This document shows positions 54,500-63,211 of a stretch of DNA of 64,000 nucleotides, piece after piece; positions within the stretch are counted from its first letter, which is position 1; the number at the start of each line of letters is the position of its first letter. The translations under genes were made by a program, and so were the position numbers. Location: assembly GCF_003259335.1 (NCBI RefSeq), contig NZ_QLLL01000002.1:186001-250000 (forward strand), in the 5' to 3' direction. The stretch is from Chitinophaga skermanii (lineage in GTDB: Bacteria > Bacteroidota > Bacteroidia > Chitinophagales > Chitinophagaceae). Under the pieces are notes generated by a model, which was not told where the DNA came from, searched no databases, and saw only the letters and a program-made list of their open reading frames with translations.

Positions 54500-55549
54500 T
54501 TATACAGTAGCCTTACTATTCGTTACCGCCCATTTCTTCCGCCACCACAAAGCAAGGCTTACCAATGCAATTAGGGCAGGTACTTCAACTAAAGGCCCAA
54601 TAACGCCTACAAAAGCTTGCCCACTATTAATCCCAAACACGCCAATAGCCACCGCGATAGCCAATTCAAAATTATTGCCAGCCGCTGTAAAAGCAATCGC
54701 TGCCGTTTTGGAATAATCGGCACCTACCTTCTTGCCGGCAACAAAACTCAACACAAACATCAACACAAAATACACGAGTAAAGGCACACCCACTTGCAAC
54801 ACATCTAAAGGTAATTGTACAATTACATCGCCCTTCAAACTAAACATCACCACAATCGTAAACAACAATGCAATAAGTGTTACAGGTGATATACGCGGGA
54901 TAAATTTGCTTTCATACCAAGCAGTACCTTTCAAGCGAATCATTACAAAACGTGTAACCATCCCCGCCAAGAAAGGAATACCTAAGTATATCCCAACACT
55001 GCGGGCAATCTCGCCAATGGTAATATCCATGCCCACACCTTGTACACCAAAATATGGCGGCAATACCTGCAAGAACACATACGCGTACACACTATATAAC
55101 AACACTTGGAAAATACTATTCAGTGCTACTAAACCCGCTGCATACTCCCTGTTACCATCCGCTAATTCGTTCCACACAAGCACCATCGCAATACAACGCG
55201 CTAAACCAATTAAGATTAATCCCGAAAAGTAAGCAGGTTCATTGCGTAGGAAAATAACAGCCAGTGCAAACATCAACAAAGGACCAATTACCCAATTCAG
55301 CAATAACGACAAGCCCAATACACGCGTATTCTTAAACACGCTAAACATTTGCTCGTACCGTACTTTTGCGAGTGGCGGGTACATCATTAACATTAAACCA
55401 ATGGCTAAAGGAATATTCGTAGTACCACTACTGAATTGTTGCAAGTAGGCAGGAAAGGCAGGCATAAAATACCCCAACAAAATTCCGCCGAACATCGCCA
55501 AAAAAATCCATAGCGTTAAGTAACGATCTAAAAAACTAAGTTGTTTCAT
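54500..55549 (-). CDS. acr3: ACR3-type arsenite efflux permease
   Basis: A 349-aa inner-membrane carrier with about ten helices that exports arsenite. It has the ACR3 phrases [33 protein letters not shown] with the family's conserved Cys, and [27 protein letters not shown]. It is the last gene of the arsenic operon, two bases after arsC. Signal-like N terminus [25 protein letters not shown] is the first helix. Confidence 0.96.
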   Translation of the reverse strand: MKQLSFLDRYLTLWIFLAMFGGILLGYFMPAFPAYLQQFSSGTTNIPLAIGLMLMMYPPLAKVRYEQMFSVFKNTRVLGLSLLLNWVIGPLLMFALAVIFLRNEPAYFSGLILIGLARCIAMVLVWNELADGNREYAAGLVALNSIFQVLLYSVYAYVFLQVLPPYFGVQGVGMDITIGEIARSVGIYLGIPFLAGMVTRFVMIRLKGTAWYESKFIPRISPVTLIALLFTIVVMFSLKGDVIVQLPLDVLQVGVPLLVYFVLMFVLSFVAGKKVGADYSKTAAIAFTAAGNNFELAIAVAIGVFGINSGQAFVGVIGPLVEVPALIALVSLALWWRKKWAVTNSKATV

Positions 55550-55551
55550 GC

Positions 55552-55965
55552 TTATAAATTTTCACGCACAAAGGCTTCGCAATACGCTTTAATTTGGCCG
55601 CGCACATCCCGGAAAGCTTGCATCACTTCTTCTGCTGTGCCGGTAGCTTTCGCTGGATCGGGGAAATTGTAATGGAACTTTTTCGCCTGCGTAGGAAATA
55701 CCGGGCAACGATCCTTCGCATGATCGCACACGGTAATGACATAATCGAAATCAATCGAACGGTATTCATCCAAATGGTTCGATGTGTGCTTGGAAATATC
55801 GATACCATCTTCTTCCATAATAGCAATGGCACGGGGGTTTACACCATGCGTTTCAACACCGGCACTGTATATCTCGGCACGGTTGCCGGCATAAAAACGT
55901 AAATAACCTTCTGCAATTTGACTACGGCAACTATTGCCCGTGCAAAGCACTAATATTTTCTTCAT
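55552..55965 (-). CDS. arsC: arsenate reductase, thioredoxin-coupled type
   Basis: A 137-aa enzyme of the low-molecular-weight phosphatase-like ArsC class. The P-loop is CTGNSCRS with C8 and C13, and the second redox pair appears in [14 protein letters not shown]. This is the Staphylococcus/Bacillus thioredoxin-linked design. It reduces arsenate to arsenite for export by the downstream permease or methylation by the upstream enzyme. It is 12 bases after arsM. Confidence 0.96.
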   Translation of the reverse strand: MKKILVLCTGNSCRSQIAEGYLRFYAGNRAEIYSAGVETHGVNPRAIAIMEEDGIDISKHTSNHLDEYRSIDFDYVITVCDHAKDRCPVFPTQAKKFHYNFPDPAKATGTAEEVMQAFRDVRGQIKAYCEAFVRENL

Positions 55966-55977
55966 AAGATCGATTGT

Positions 55978-56814
55978 TTAGCAAGCACAATTAGGATCGG
56001 TACAAGTAGTTGGCTTTTCTGCATACACAGTAATGCTGTAAATGCCTGTACCGGATTTTTCGAAAGTTGTAATTTGTTCTGTAGATAAATATTTAGATAA
56101 GATATCGTGCGGAATATTGATCACTTTCTCTTTTTGAATGGTTACTTGCTGGAACCCACTTTGCAAGATCATCATCAAATAATCTTCCTTCTGAATAGCA
56201 CCAGCTACGCAACCTGCATACATTTCCGCAGCTTGTTGTATTTCCGCCGGTAAATCACCTTGCAATACAATATCCGAGATAGAAAAATGTCCACCTGGCT
56301 TTAATACACGGAACATATCTTGAAATACAGCCCGTTTATTTGGCACTAAATTCAGTACGCAGTTGCTTACAATTACGTTGGCCATGTTCGCAGAAACAGG
56401 CATATGCTCAATATCACCCAAACGGAACTCTACGTTGTGAAAATTCAATTTCTCTGCATTCACACGGGCCTTTTCAATCATAGCCGGGGTAAAATCAATC
56501 CCAATTACTTTCCCTGTTTCTCCCGTTTCAGCACGGGCTATAAACGCATCGTTACCTGCCCCGCTACCTAAGTCAATCACAACATCACCTTGCTTGATCT
56601 TCGCAAATTGCGTGGGCAAACCACAGCCTAAACCAAGATCGGCATCGGCATTGTAACCGTCGAGTTGGGTGTAATCGTCGCTCATAATGTTATACACTTC
56701 CGTGGAACAACTAGTAGCCCCGCAGCAAGAAGCGGCGTTATCGTCTTTCGATTGCAAAGCAATCTCTGTGTACTTCTGTTGTACTAAATCTTTTAATTCT
56801 TTATCGTTTGACAT
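55978..56814 (-). CDS. arsM: arsenite S-adenosylmethionine methyltransferase
   Basis: A 278-aa methyltransferase that methylates As(III). The SAM-binding loop is VVIDLGSGAGNDAFIA. Cys residues for arsenic appear at the N terminus (AASCCGATSCSTEVYN), in VSNCVLNLV and in the conserved AGCVAGAIQKEDY. The C terminus ends with a Cys cluster (CTDPNCAC). Overall length and motif order fit ArsM. An operator palindrome lies between this gene and arsR (56838-56854). Confidence 0.95.
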   Translation of the reverse strand: MSNDKELKDLVQQKYTEIALQSKDDNAASCCGATSCSTEVYNIMSDDYTQLDGYNADADLGLGCGLPTQFAKIKQGDVVIDLGSGAGNDAFIARAETGETGKVIGIDFTPAMIEKARVNAEKLNFHNVEFRLGDIEHMPVSANMANVIVSNCVLNLVPNKRAVFQDMFRVLKPGGHFSISDIVLQGDLPAEIQQAAEMYAGCVAGAIQKEDYLMMILQSGFQQVTIQKEKVINIPHDILSKYLSTEQITTFEKSGTGIYSITVYAEKPTTCTDPNCAC

Positions 56815-56835
56815 ACAGCATTTTGTTATCGTATT

Positions 56836-56852
56836 ATTGCAATATTGCGATT
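56836..56852. promoter_or_regulatory. candidate ArsR operator, internal copy
   Basis: ATTGCAATATTGCGAT is a near-perfect palindrome (one mismatch) between arsR and arsM. It shares 15 of 17 bases with the site upstream of arsR. Confidence 0.65.
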
Positions 56853-56869
56853 AATATAGTCAAAAAAAA

Positions 56870-57202
56870 TCAACAGCAATCGCTGCTGGTTGGGTTTACA
56901 TCTTTAAAGAAGGTATTAAAAAGGGCCTTGTATTGTTTCCAAACCTTCGGGTTAATACAATAGCAAACACTGGTTCCCTCGATAGTACCTTGTACAATAC
57001 CTACCGTTTTCAGCTCCTTTAGGTGTTGCGAAATAGTGGCTTGCGCCAAGCCTAACTCTTCTACCAGCGTGCCTGTGATACACACGTTCTTCTCTACTAA
57101 ATACTGCAAGATGGCAATACGTGCCGGGTGGGCCAAGGCTTTCGCCATGGCTGCTATGTCATTCTGCTCTTGCGTAAATAGATCCGTTTTACTCGCTCCC
57201 AT
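56870..57202 (-). CDS. arsR: ArsR-family metalloregulator
   Basis: A 110-aa winged-helix repressor. The HTH is ELGLAQATISQHLKELKTVGIV, preceded by ALAHPARIAILQYLVEKNVCITG. The classical ELCVCDL arsenic site is absent. Cys residues occur instead at NVCITG, in VCYCINP near the C terminus, and as a terminal CC pair. It is the first gene of the arsenic operon and is expected to release its operators on binding As(III). Confidence 0.93.
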   Translation of the reverse strand: MGASKTDLFTQEQNDIAAMAKALAHPARIAILQYLVEKNVCITGTLVEELGLAQATISQHLKELKTVGIVQGTIEGTSVCYCINPKVWKQYKALFNTFFKDVNPTSSDCC

Positions 57203-57644
57203 ATCAAAGTATTATATCGCAATATTACGATTAAGTATTTACTTGGCCAATTATTTTTTGACAAAACCACCCTTTCAACTGGCAACGTATACCTTGCTGC
57301 GGTCTACAGAACATTTCTGTCACTCCGTACTTATATTTACCAGTTGCTAAACAGTATTTCAAACGGACTGCTCCTTCATGATGCTGCTATGCCATGGAAC
57401 ACCTTCCCCTTCCAATATAATTTACCGGCAACAAATTATGATGGTTGTTTTGATGATACAAATACTGGCTTAATCTTATGCTCCTCAAAACCCATCACAA
57501 TTATCGCAAAAGGCTGTAATACCTGTATGGGTGATGCATCCCCTCTAATAGGTATTTCCTGTATCAACCAAAAACAATTACTTTGCCATGATACTGCATA
57601 CAAGTAAATGCTTTGCAGATTTTTTGTTTCTTAAACCCTTTTTT
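57203..57644. other. 442-base intergenic region
   Basis: It contains the arsR-proximal operator and otherwise no supportable gene. An 87-codon frame at 57344-57607 lacks any recognisable protein character. The lipase start is placed at 57645. Confidence 0.6.
57216..57232. promoter_or_regulatory. candidate ArsR operator upstream of arsR
   Basis: ATCGCAATATTACGAT, palindromic as ATCG-N-AATATT-N-CGAT, 13 bases upstream of the arsR start. Confidence 0.7.
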
Positions 57645-58460
57645 ATGCCTACCCAAGCGCCCCCTAATGCCCTATTATACGCAAGTTTTATAGAAGAAGC
57701 GTATAGCGTTTATGAAAATAATCCAAACGACATAAACCCCTCGTTAGCTGCATACGGCGATTTTTTGAATGGATATACATTAATGTATAACCTCCAAATG
57801 AAAGACTTTTTTATCGACGAAAAGCCTTACGCATACTATGGCTTTATAGCACGTAACATAGCTACGAATGAAGTTATAGTGGCCATTCGCGGAACTGCTG
57901 ATGCAACAGAATGGTGGGACGATTTCCATTTTTCATTAATTCCTTTTTACCAAGGATGGGGAAAAGTAGAAGAAGGATTCTATGATATTTATAAAACCCT
58001 CAAACTAGTAGTACCAAGCACCGGAGAATCAGTGATGCTATTATCCGACACCATTACCAACGATAGTTGGTTGCAAGGCACGCCAGCTGCAACATTAACA
58101 ATAACCGGTCATAGTTTAGGTGCCTCTTTAGCTACATTGTACGCAGCATCATGGGCCTACAACTCACCTACCCCTTTGCAAAATACGGCTATATATACCT
58201 ATGCTTCCCCAAAAGTTGGAGATAGCAGCTTTGCTGATCAATACAACCACTTTGTTACAACAGGTTACCGTATTTACAATAAACCTGATATAGTGCCGCA
58301 TTTTCCACTAAACCCATTGTATGAAGCGGTAGGAACCGGTTACGAAGTAGATTCTTGGAATAAGGCTGCTAGATCAATTCCATGCTTTCACGCGCTAACA
58401 ACCTATATGTACATGTTGGGTGCTAATGCGTCGATATTGGGAAAATGCGCGCTTAGCTAA
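57645..58460 (+). CDS. class 3 lipase-like hydrolase
   Basis: A 271-aa alpha/beta hydrolase of the lipase class 3 family. The nucleophile elbow is ITGHSLGASLATLYA, followed by YTYASPKVGDSSFADQYNH and the catalytic Asp context NKPDIVPHFPL; a late His (IPCFHAL) completes the triad. The early VAIRGTADATEWWDDF is the typical oxyanion region. There is no signal peptide from the chosen start (57645). The frame continues 19 codons upstream with a hydrophobic stretch (FADFLFLKPFF), so a longer form is possible. Confidence 0.9.
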   Translation: MPTQAPPNALLYASFIEEAYSVYENNPNDINPSLAAYGDFLNGYTLMYNLQMKDFFIDEKPYAYYGFIARNIATNEVIVAIRGTADATEWWDDFHFSLIPFYQGWGKVEEGFYDIYKTLKLVVPSTGESVMLLSDTITNDSWLQGTPAATLTITGHSLGASLATLYAASWAYNSPTPLQNTAIYTYASPKVGDSSFADQYNHFVTTGYRIYNKPDIVPHFPLNPLYEAVGTGYEVDSWNKAARSIPCFHALTTYMYMLGANASILGKCALS

Positions 58461-58500
58461 GACTATACTACTGCTTTTGCGCTATTATAGATCATTAAAT

Positions 58501-58535
58501 AAAGGGGCGTATCATAATTGTTGGTAAGCCCCTTT
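58501..58535. terminator. hairpin between convergent genes
   Basis: Eight-base arms AAAGGGGC / GCCCCTTT with a 19-nt loop and no T-run, lying between the lipase (plus) and queuosine transporter (minus). Confidence 0.4.
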
Positions 58536-58631
58536 CCAAATGTACAGCCTCGTGCTATTACAGGTAATGAAATTATATGCATACCATTAAGTTGTAGTCA
58601 ATGATCGCCATGTAATGGATAGCCCATTATA

Positions 58632-59414
58632 CTATTCCGCTACTTTACCCATCGCTTGTTGTTTCATAGCATGGGCTTTCTCTTTACCAAGGTAAGCTTC
58701 TATCCTATTCTCTACTAAGTAAATCACCGGCGTCATCACCAAAGCCATTACAAACTTGTAGGCATAATTCACCACGCAAATGGCCAATACCGTTTGCCAA
58801 CTCCAACCTTTCCCAATTTTAAAGGCAATAAATAATACAATGAAACTATCTACCAATTGCGATACAATGGTAGAACCCGTAGCCCGTAACCATACATGCT
58901 TCTCGCCCGTAGCACGTTTAATACGATGGAATACGGTTACGTCCACAATCTGGCTCACTAAGAATGCTACTAAGCTACCTACGATAATCCACATTCCCTG
59001 GCCAAAAATAACGTTGAATGCTCCTTGCATATTCGGTACGTCTTTCTCTCCACTACTTCCTACCCACCAATCGGCCGCCGGTACATGTATAGCCACGTAG
59101 AACATTAAAAACGCGTAACTAATTAATCCCACGGCAATGTAACTAATGCGGCGCACGGCCTTCGGACCGTAGTATTCATTCACTATATCCGTCATTACAA
59201 ACTCTAACGGCCATAATAACACTCCACAAGTAAGGTTGAACGACAAGTTACCTTCGCCAAACACGGTAAATGTATGTACCGGCAAGCCAAGGAACTTTTC
59301 AAGTGAGAAAATTTTACCGCCAATGGATTCGGCGATGAGGGCGTTGGCCACAAAAAAACAGGCAAACACCACGAACAGCTTCGTGGCTTTGTCGTTCACG
59401 ATTTGATTAATCAT
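58632..59414 (-). CDS. yhhQ: queuosine precursor transporter (YhhQ/VUT family)
   Basis: A 260-aa inner-membrane protein with about six to seven helices. Family phrases are VFFVANALIAESIGGKIFS-like (FACFFVANALIAESIGGKIF), PLEFVMTDIVNEYYGPKAVRR, and FLVSQIVDVTVFHRIKR ... WLRATGSTIVSQLVDSFIVLFIAF. It imports queuosine precursors such as preQ0/preQ1. No preQ1 riboswitch was seen upstream. Its start overlaps the upstream 93-aa gene by four bases, so they are co-translated. Confidence 0.93.
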   Translation of the reverse strand: MINQIVNDKATKLFVVFACFFVANALIAESIGGKIFSLEKFLGLPVHTFTVFGEGNLSFNLTCGVLLWPLEFVMTDIVNEYYGPKAVRRISYIAVGLISYAFLMFYVAIHVPAADWWVGSSGEKDVPNMQGAFNVIFGQGMWIIVGSLVAFLVSQIVDVTVFHRIKRATGEKHVWLRATGSTIVSQLVDSFIVLFIAFKIGKGWSWQTVLAICVVNYAYKFVMALVMTPVIYLVENRIEAYLGKEKAHAMKQQAMGKVAE

Positions 59415-59692
59415 GGGAAAAAGCCTAATTGAAATAATAAAACAATACAGTTAAATACGAATAAAATAGGATGCGCATCCTTCCACACCAACTTTTTACG
59501 CAACAACAACACCAATAACCAAAGTATAGCAAGGATATTTAAAGGCGCCGCAATCACCATCCCCATCACCACAATATGTCGATCAAAGGTGTTTAAGTCG
59601 CCCGATTGTTCCGTTACGAGGAACCACAAGCTGCCTAAACTACACAGATTGCAAATAAAACATACTTTAATAAGAAATCTAAACGCGCGCAT
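59411..59692 (-). CDS. small membrane protein upstream of yhhQ
   Basis: A 93-aa protein with three hydrophobic segments (FLIKVCFICNLCSLGSLWFLV, IVVMGMVIAAPLNILAILWLLVLLL, ILFVFNCIVLLFQLGFF). It overlaps yhhQ by four bases, which supports expression. I know no function; it may assist the transporter or be independent. It diverges from the YfhO-like gene across 65 bases. Confidence 0.75.
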   Translation of the reverse strand: MRAFRFLIKVCFICNLCSLGSLWFLVTEQSGDLNTFDRHIVVMGMVIAAPLNILAILWLLVLLLRKKLVWKDAHPILFVFNCIVLLFQLGFFP

Positions 59693-59757
59693 ATTGAAAT
59701 TTCGGATAAATTACAGTTATTTTTGTTTCTTTAAAACTAAATCAAAAATACTCGACG

Positions 59758-62268
59758 ATGTTAAACTGGCAAAAGAACATATTACCACATGTGTATGCCA
59801 TCCTAATCTTTGTAGGTGTTTCTTTCCTCATCTGCAGCCCTGTTTTAGAAGGACTAGAATTAAAGCAAAGTGACAATATTGAATGGCGAGCAGGCTCACA
59901 AGAAGCGCGCGAATACAAGGAAAAGACCGGCATTAACCCTTTATGGACCAACAGTATGTTCGGCGGTATGCCTACGTACCAATTGTTTATGGATGGTACG
60001 AACTACGTTTACTGGGTACATTTAGGTTTGTCGCTTGGCTTGCCTAAACCGGTTAATATCTTGTTCTTAGCCATGTTGGGTTTTTACTTCTTATTGGCCG
60101 TTATGCGTTTCAGGCATTGGATCAACATTGCCGGGGCCATATCGTTTGGGCTATCCACCGCCAGTATTATCCTCATCGCCACCGGTCACGATTCCAAGGT
60201 CATTTGCTTGGTATATGTTGCACCGGTTATTGCAGGTTTGATTTTAACCTACCGCGGTAAATACCTAATTGGTGGAGTGGTTACCTGCCTCATGCTGGCC
60301 TTATTAATTACCAATAACCACTACCAAATCTTATACTATACACTTTTGATGGCCGGCGCCTTAGGCGTGTCTGAATTGGTGTTAGCCTACAAAAGAAAAA
60401 CATTTAAGAATTTCTTCATTGCCACGGCTATTCTAATTGTGGCAGCTGTAGCGGCCGTATTACCGTCAACAGTGAACTTATGGACAACTTCTGAATACGC
60501 GAAATACACCATGCGTGGTGGCCAAAGCGAATTAACGCTGAACCAAGATGCTGCTAATGCTGCCAACCCAGGTGCACCGGCTGCGGCCCCTAAATCGAAA
60601 GGTCTCGACCGCGATTATGCATTTGCTTGGAGCCAAGACTTCATGGAAACTTTCACGTTCCTCATTCCTAACTTATACGGTGGTAGTAACCACGAAAATA
60701 TCGGTGAGAACTCTAAAACCGCTAAAACATTAAGCGAAATTGGTGTTCAACCACAACAAGTAAACAGCATCGTATCGCAATTCCCGCTTTATTGGGGTCC
60801 ATTGCCGTTTACAGAAGGCCCTGTTTACATTGGTGCAGCCATTATCTTCTTATTCGTACTTTCCCTCTTCGTTATCAAAAGCCCGCACAAATGGTGGATG
60901 ATCACGATGATTATCATTGGTGTGTTAATGGCCATGGGTAAACACTTCCCGCTCCTTAACAACTTCTTGTTCGATTACTTACCGATGTACAACAAGTTCA
61001 GGGCTCCTACACAATCGCTCATGATCCCACAAATATTAATGCCGGTAATGGCTTGTTGGGCATTGAACGAAGTAGTAACTGAGAAAATCGCTACTCCTGT
61101 TATCACGAAGCAATTGAAAATGGCTTTGTATATCAGCGGTGGTTTGTGCTTGGCATTTATCTTGGCTTCTTACATGGGCTTCTTCAGCTACTTAGCAGAG
61201 AACGACGGAATGAAACAATCGTACGAACAAAACTTCGGTGCTAATCCAGATGTATTCCGACGTGCAATGAGTGCACTTGCCGACGATCGTGCTTCCGCGC
61301 TCCGCAGCGATGCATTCCGTTCTTTATTCATTATTCTTGTAGCAGCAGGTTTAATTTGGGCATTTATTAAAAAGCAAATCAAAAACGCCAATGTGTTGGT
61401 AGGTTTAATTGCCCTCGTTGTTTTGATCGATTTATTTATCGTTGATAAAAGATACCTCAACAGCAAAAACTTCGTAACACCTTCTGAATACGCTTCTATC
61501 TTCCATCCTCGTCCTGTTGATGAAGCCATTATGCGCGATACAGATCCGTATTACAGGGTGTTAGATGTGTCGAATTCGCCTTTCCAAGATGCATTGCCAT
61601 CGTACTACCATAAATCAATTGGTGGTTACCACGCCGCGAAATTGTCGATCTACCAAGATTTAATCGAACATCAACTCTCTAAAAACAATATGCAAACCTT
61701 GAACATGCTGAACACGAAATACATCATCGTGCCAGGCCAACAAGGTTTATCGTACCAACAAAACCCCGATGCATTGGGCAATGCTTGGTTCGTAAATAAA
61801 GTAAATATCGTTCCAAACGCGAATGCTGAAATGACCACCTTGAACACGATGAATCCAAAAGATACCGCCGTGATCGATCAACGCATGGCAGCATCGTTAA
61901 ACGGGTACACTTACGGCAAAGATTCTAGCAGCCAAATCAAGTTAACGTCTTACGGCTTAAATGAATTGAAGTACACTTCCAGCAATACACAAAACGGTTT
62001 TGCCGTGTTCTCTGATATTTATTATCCTGCCGGTTGGAAATTGTTAATCGATGGACAAGAAGCAGAAATCCTACGTGTGAATTACGCCTTAAGAGGTGCG
62101 AAAATTCCTGCAGGCAAACACGAATTAGTGATGAAGTTCGAACCTAGATCTTACATGTTGGGTAACAAAATTTCTCAATATTCTTCTCTCCTCATCCTCC
62201 TCTTACTCGTAGTAGGCTTGGTGTTAGAAGCATTAAAAAGCAAAAAAGCGTCATTAGCTAATAACTAA
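59758..62268 (+). CDS. YfhO-like multispanning membrane protein
   Basis: An 836-aa integral membrane protein with about 12-14 helices in two blocks and a soluble C-terminal domain (about 640-800). The start LPHVYAILIFVGVSFLICSPVLEGLELKQSDNIEWRAGSQEAREYKEKTGINPLWTNSMFGGMPTYQL is typical of the Bacteroidota branch, and QDFMETFTFLIPNLYGG follows. Gram-positive YfhO homologues modify lipoteichoic acid; in Bacteroidota a glycosyltransferase-C-like role is suspected. A terminator for the opposite-strand genes overlaps its last codons. Confidence 0.88.
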   Translation: MLNWQKNILPHVYAILIFVGVSFLICSPVLEGLELKQSDNIEWRAGSQEAREYKEKTGINPLWTNSMFGGMPTYQLFMDGTNYVYWVHLGLSLGLPKPVNILFLAMLGFYFLLAVMRFRHWINIAGAISFGLSTASIILIATGHDSKVICLVYVAPVIAGLILTYRGKYLIGGVVTCLMLALLITNNHYQILYYTLLMAGALGVSELVLAYKRKTFKNFFIATAILIVAAVAAVLPSTVNLWTTSEYAKYTMRGGQSELTLNQDAANAANPGAPAAAPKSKGLDRDYAFAWSQDFMETFTFLIPNLYGGSNHENIGENSKTAKTLSEIGVQPQQVNSIVSQFPLYWGPLPFTEGPVYIGAAIIFLFVLSLFVIKSPHKWWMITMIIIGVLMAMGKHFPLLNNFLFDYLPMYNKFRAPTQSLMIPQILMPVMACWALNEVVTEKIATPVITKQLKMALYISGGLCLAFILASYMGFFSYLAENDGMKQSYEQNFGANPDVFRRAMSALADDRASALRSDAFRSLFIILVAAGLIWAFIKKQIKNANVLVGLIALVVLIDLFIVDKRYLNSKNFVTPSEYASIFHPRPVDEAIMRDTDPYYRVLDVSNSPFQDALPSYYHKSIGGYHAAKLSIYQDLIEHQLSKNNMQTLNMLNTKYIIVPGQQGLSYQQNPDALGNAWFVNKVNIVPNANAEMTTLNTMNPKDTAVIDQRMAASLNGYTYGKDSSSQIKLTSYGLNELKYTSSNTQNGFAVFSDIYYPAGWKLLIDGQEAEILRVNYALRGAKIPAGKHELVMKFEPRSYMLGNKISQYSSLLILLLLVVGLVLEALKSKKASLANN

Positions 62269-62274
62269 TGACGC
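62242..62274 (-). terminator. terminator of the glycosyltransferase operon, inside the YfhO-like gene end
   Basis: On the minus strand GCGTCATTAG / CTAATGACGC (perfect ten-base arms, seven-base loop) then six T. It overlaps the final codons and stop of the plus-strand gene ending at 62268. Confidence 0.9.
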
Positions 62275-62296
62275 CCTAAAAAATATAGAAACGAAT

Positions 62297-63211
62297 TTAG
62301 TGCGTGAAACGCGCACCAACTTCTTTCAAATACGCCAGTGTGTTTTTACTAACGCGCTGGCGTTTTTCTTTAAATGGAATACCCCAAATGGTTCCCCAGC
62401 CCTTGAAGAAAAGCACAAGGTTCCAATTGGTTTTAACTAAGAACTCTAAGCTCCATAAGAAGCTCGTTGTAATGTAATAGATGAATGGCAAGTACCGGTA
62501 GGCTACTTTGGATTTGTTCACCCAAAACATGCGCATCTTTTCTGCATGCGTTGTTCTACCTAATGGCGATTCGTTGTGCATCACCACCACTTCACCGGTA
62601 AATGCTATGCTATAACCATGGTCGAGTATACGGTAACTTAAATCGTATTCCTCCATGCCGTAAAAGAAATCGACCGGGTAATCGCCGGCTTTCCCGTAAA
62701 CTTCCTTTTTAATGGCATGCCCGCAGCCGGTGAAATACGAGGTATCGAAATAGTTTTTGTCTTTATAGTGTTCGAAATCTTTATGGGGGAATAAGTTCTT
62801 TTGGATTTCCAAGGTGCTGGCATAATATACTTTAAAACACAAAGCGCCTAACGGTCTTTCTACTGCCGTGTGTTCATCAAATATCTTCACCACCTTCTCC
62901 AAAGCATCCTGGTCACGGAAATACGCATCATCATCGATGGTCACCAAAATAGGTGCTTCCGCAATACTTATGGCCAAATTCCGTCCTCTTGCTACGCCTA
63001 AATTCTCCGGTGAATTAATGTATCTAAAATTCAAAGCGCCTTCTTGCACATAGGCCACTACTTCATCGTAATCGGCTACAGAAGCATTATTGATGATGAT
63101 CACTTCCTGTACCAATTCGGCCGCATGCTTTTGCGCTACGATGTTCTTCAATAAAAAAAGTACGTCGTTGGGGCGGTTGTAGGTAATGATAAGTATGCTA
63201 ATAGGTTTCAA
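62297..63211 (-). CDS. GT2-family glycosyltransferase
   Basis: A 304-aa GT-A-fold enzyme. The nucleotide-sugar-binding start is SILIITYNRPNDVLFLLKNIV, the metal-binding DxD is in LVTIDDDAYFRD, and the acceptor-side FFYGMEEYDLSYRILDHGY follows. The C-terminal hydrophobic segment suggests membrane association. It overlaps the GT4 gene by four bases, pointing to one surface-polysaccharide or glycolipid operon continuing beyond the window. Confidence 0.93.
   Translation of the reverse strand: MKPISILIITYNRPNDVLFLLKNIVAQKHAAELVQEVIIINNASVADYDEVVAYVQEGALNFRYINSPENLGVARGRNLAISIAEAPILVTIDDDAYFRDQDALEKVVKIFDEHTAVERPLGALCFKVYYASTLEIQKNLFPHKDFEHYKDKNYFDTSYFTGCGHAIKKEVYGKAGDYPVDFFYGMEEYDLSYRILDHGYSIAFTGEVVVMHNESPLGRTTHAEKMRMFWVNKSKVAYRYLPFIYYITTSFLWSLEFLVKTNWNLVLFFKGWGTIWGIPFKEKRQRVSKNTLAYLKEVGARFTH

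Noticed and set aside
57344..57607. 87-codon plus-strand frame
   Set aside because: It is Cys-rich without pattern, with no family resemblance; it is more likely intergenic.
59693..59757. preQ1 riboswitch upstream of the yhhQ operon
   Set aside because: The 65-base divergent gap shows no recognisable preQ1 aptamer sequence.
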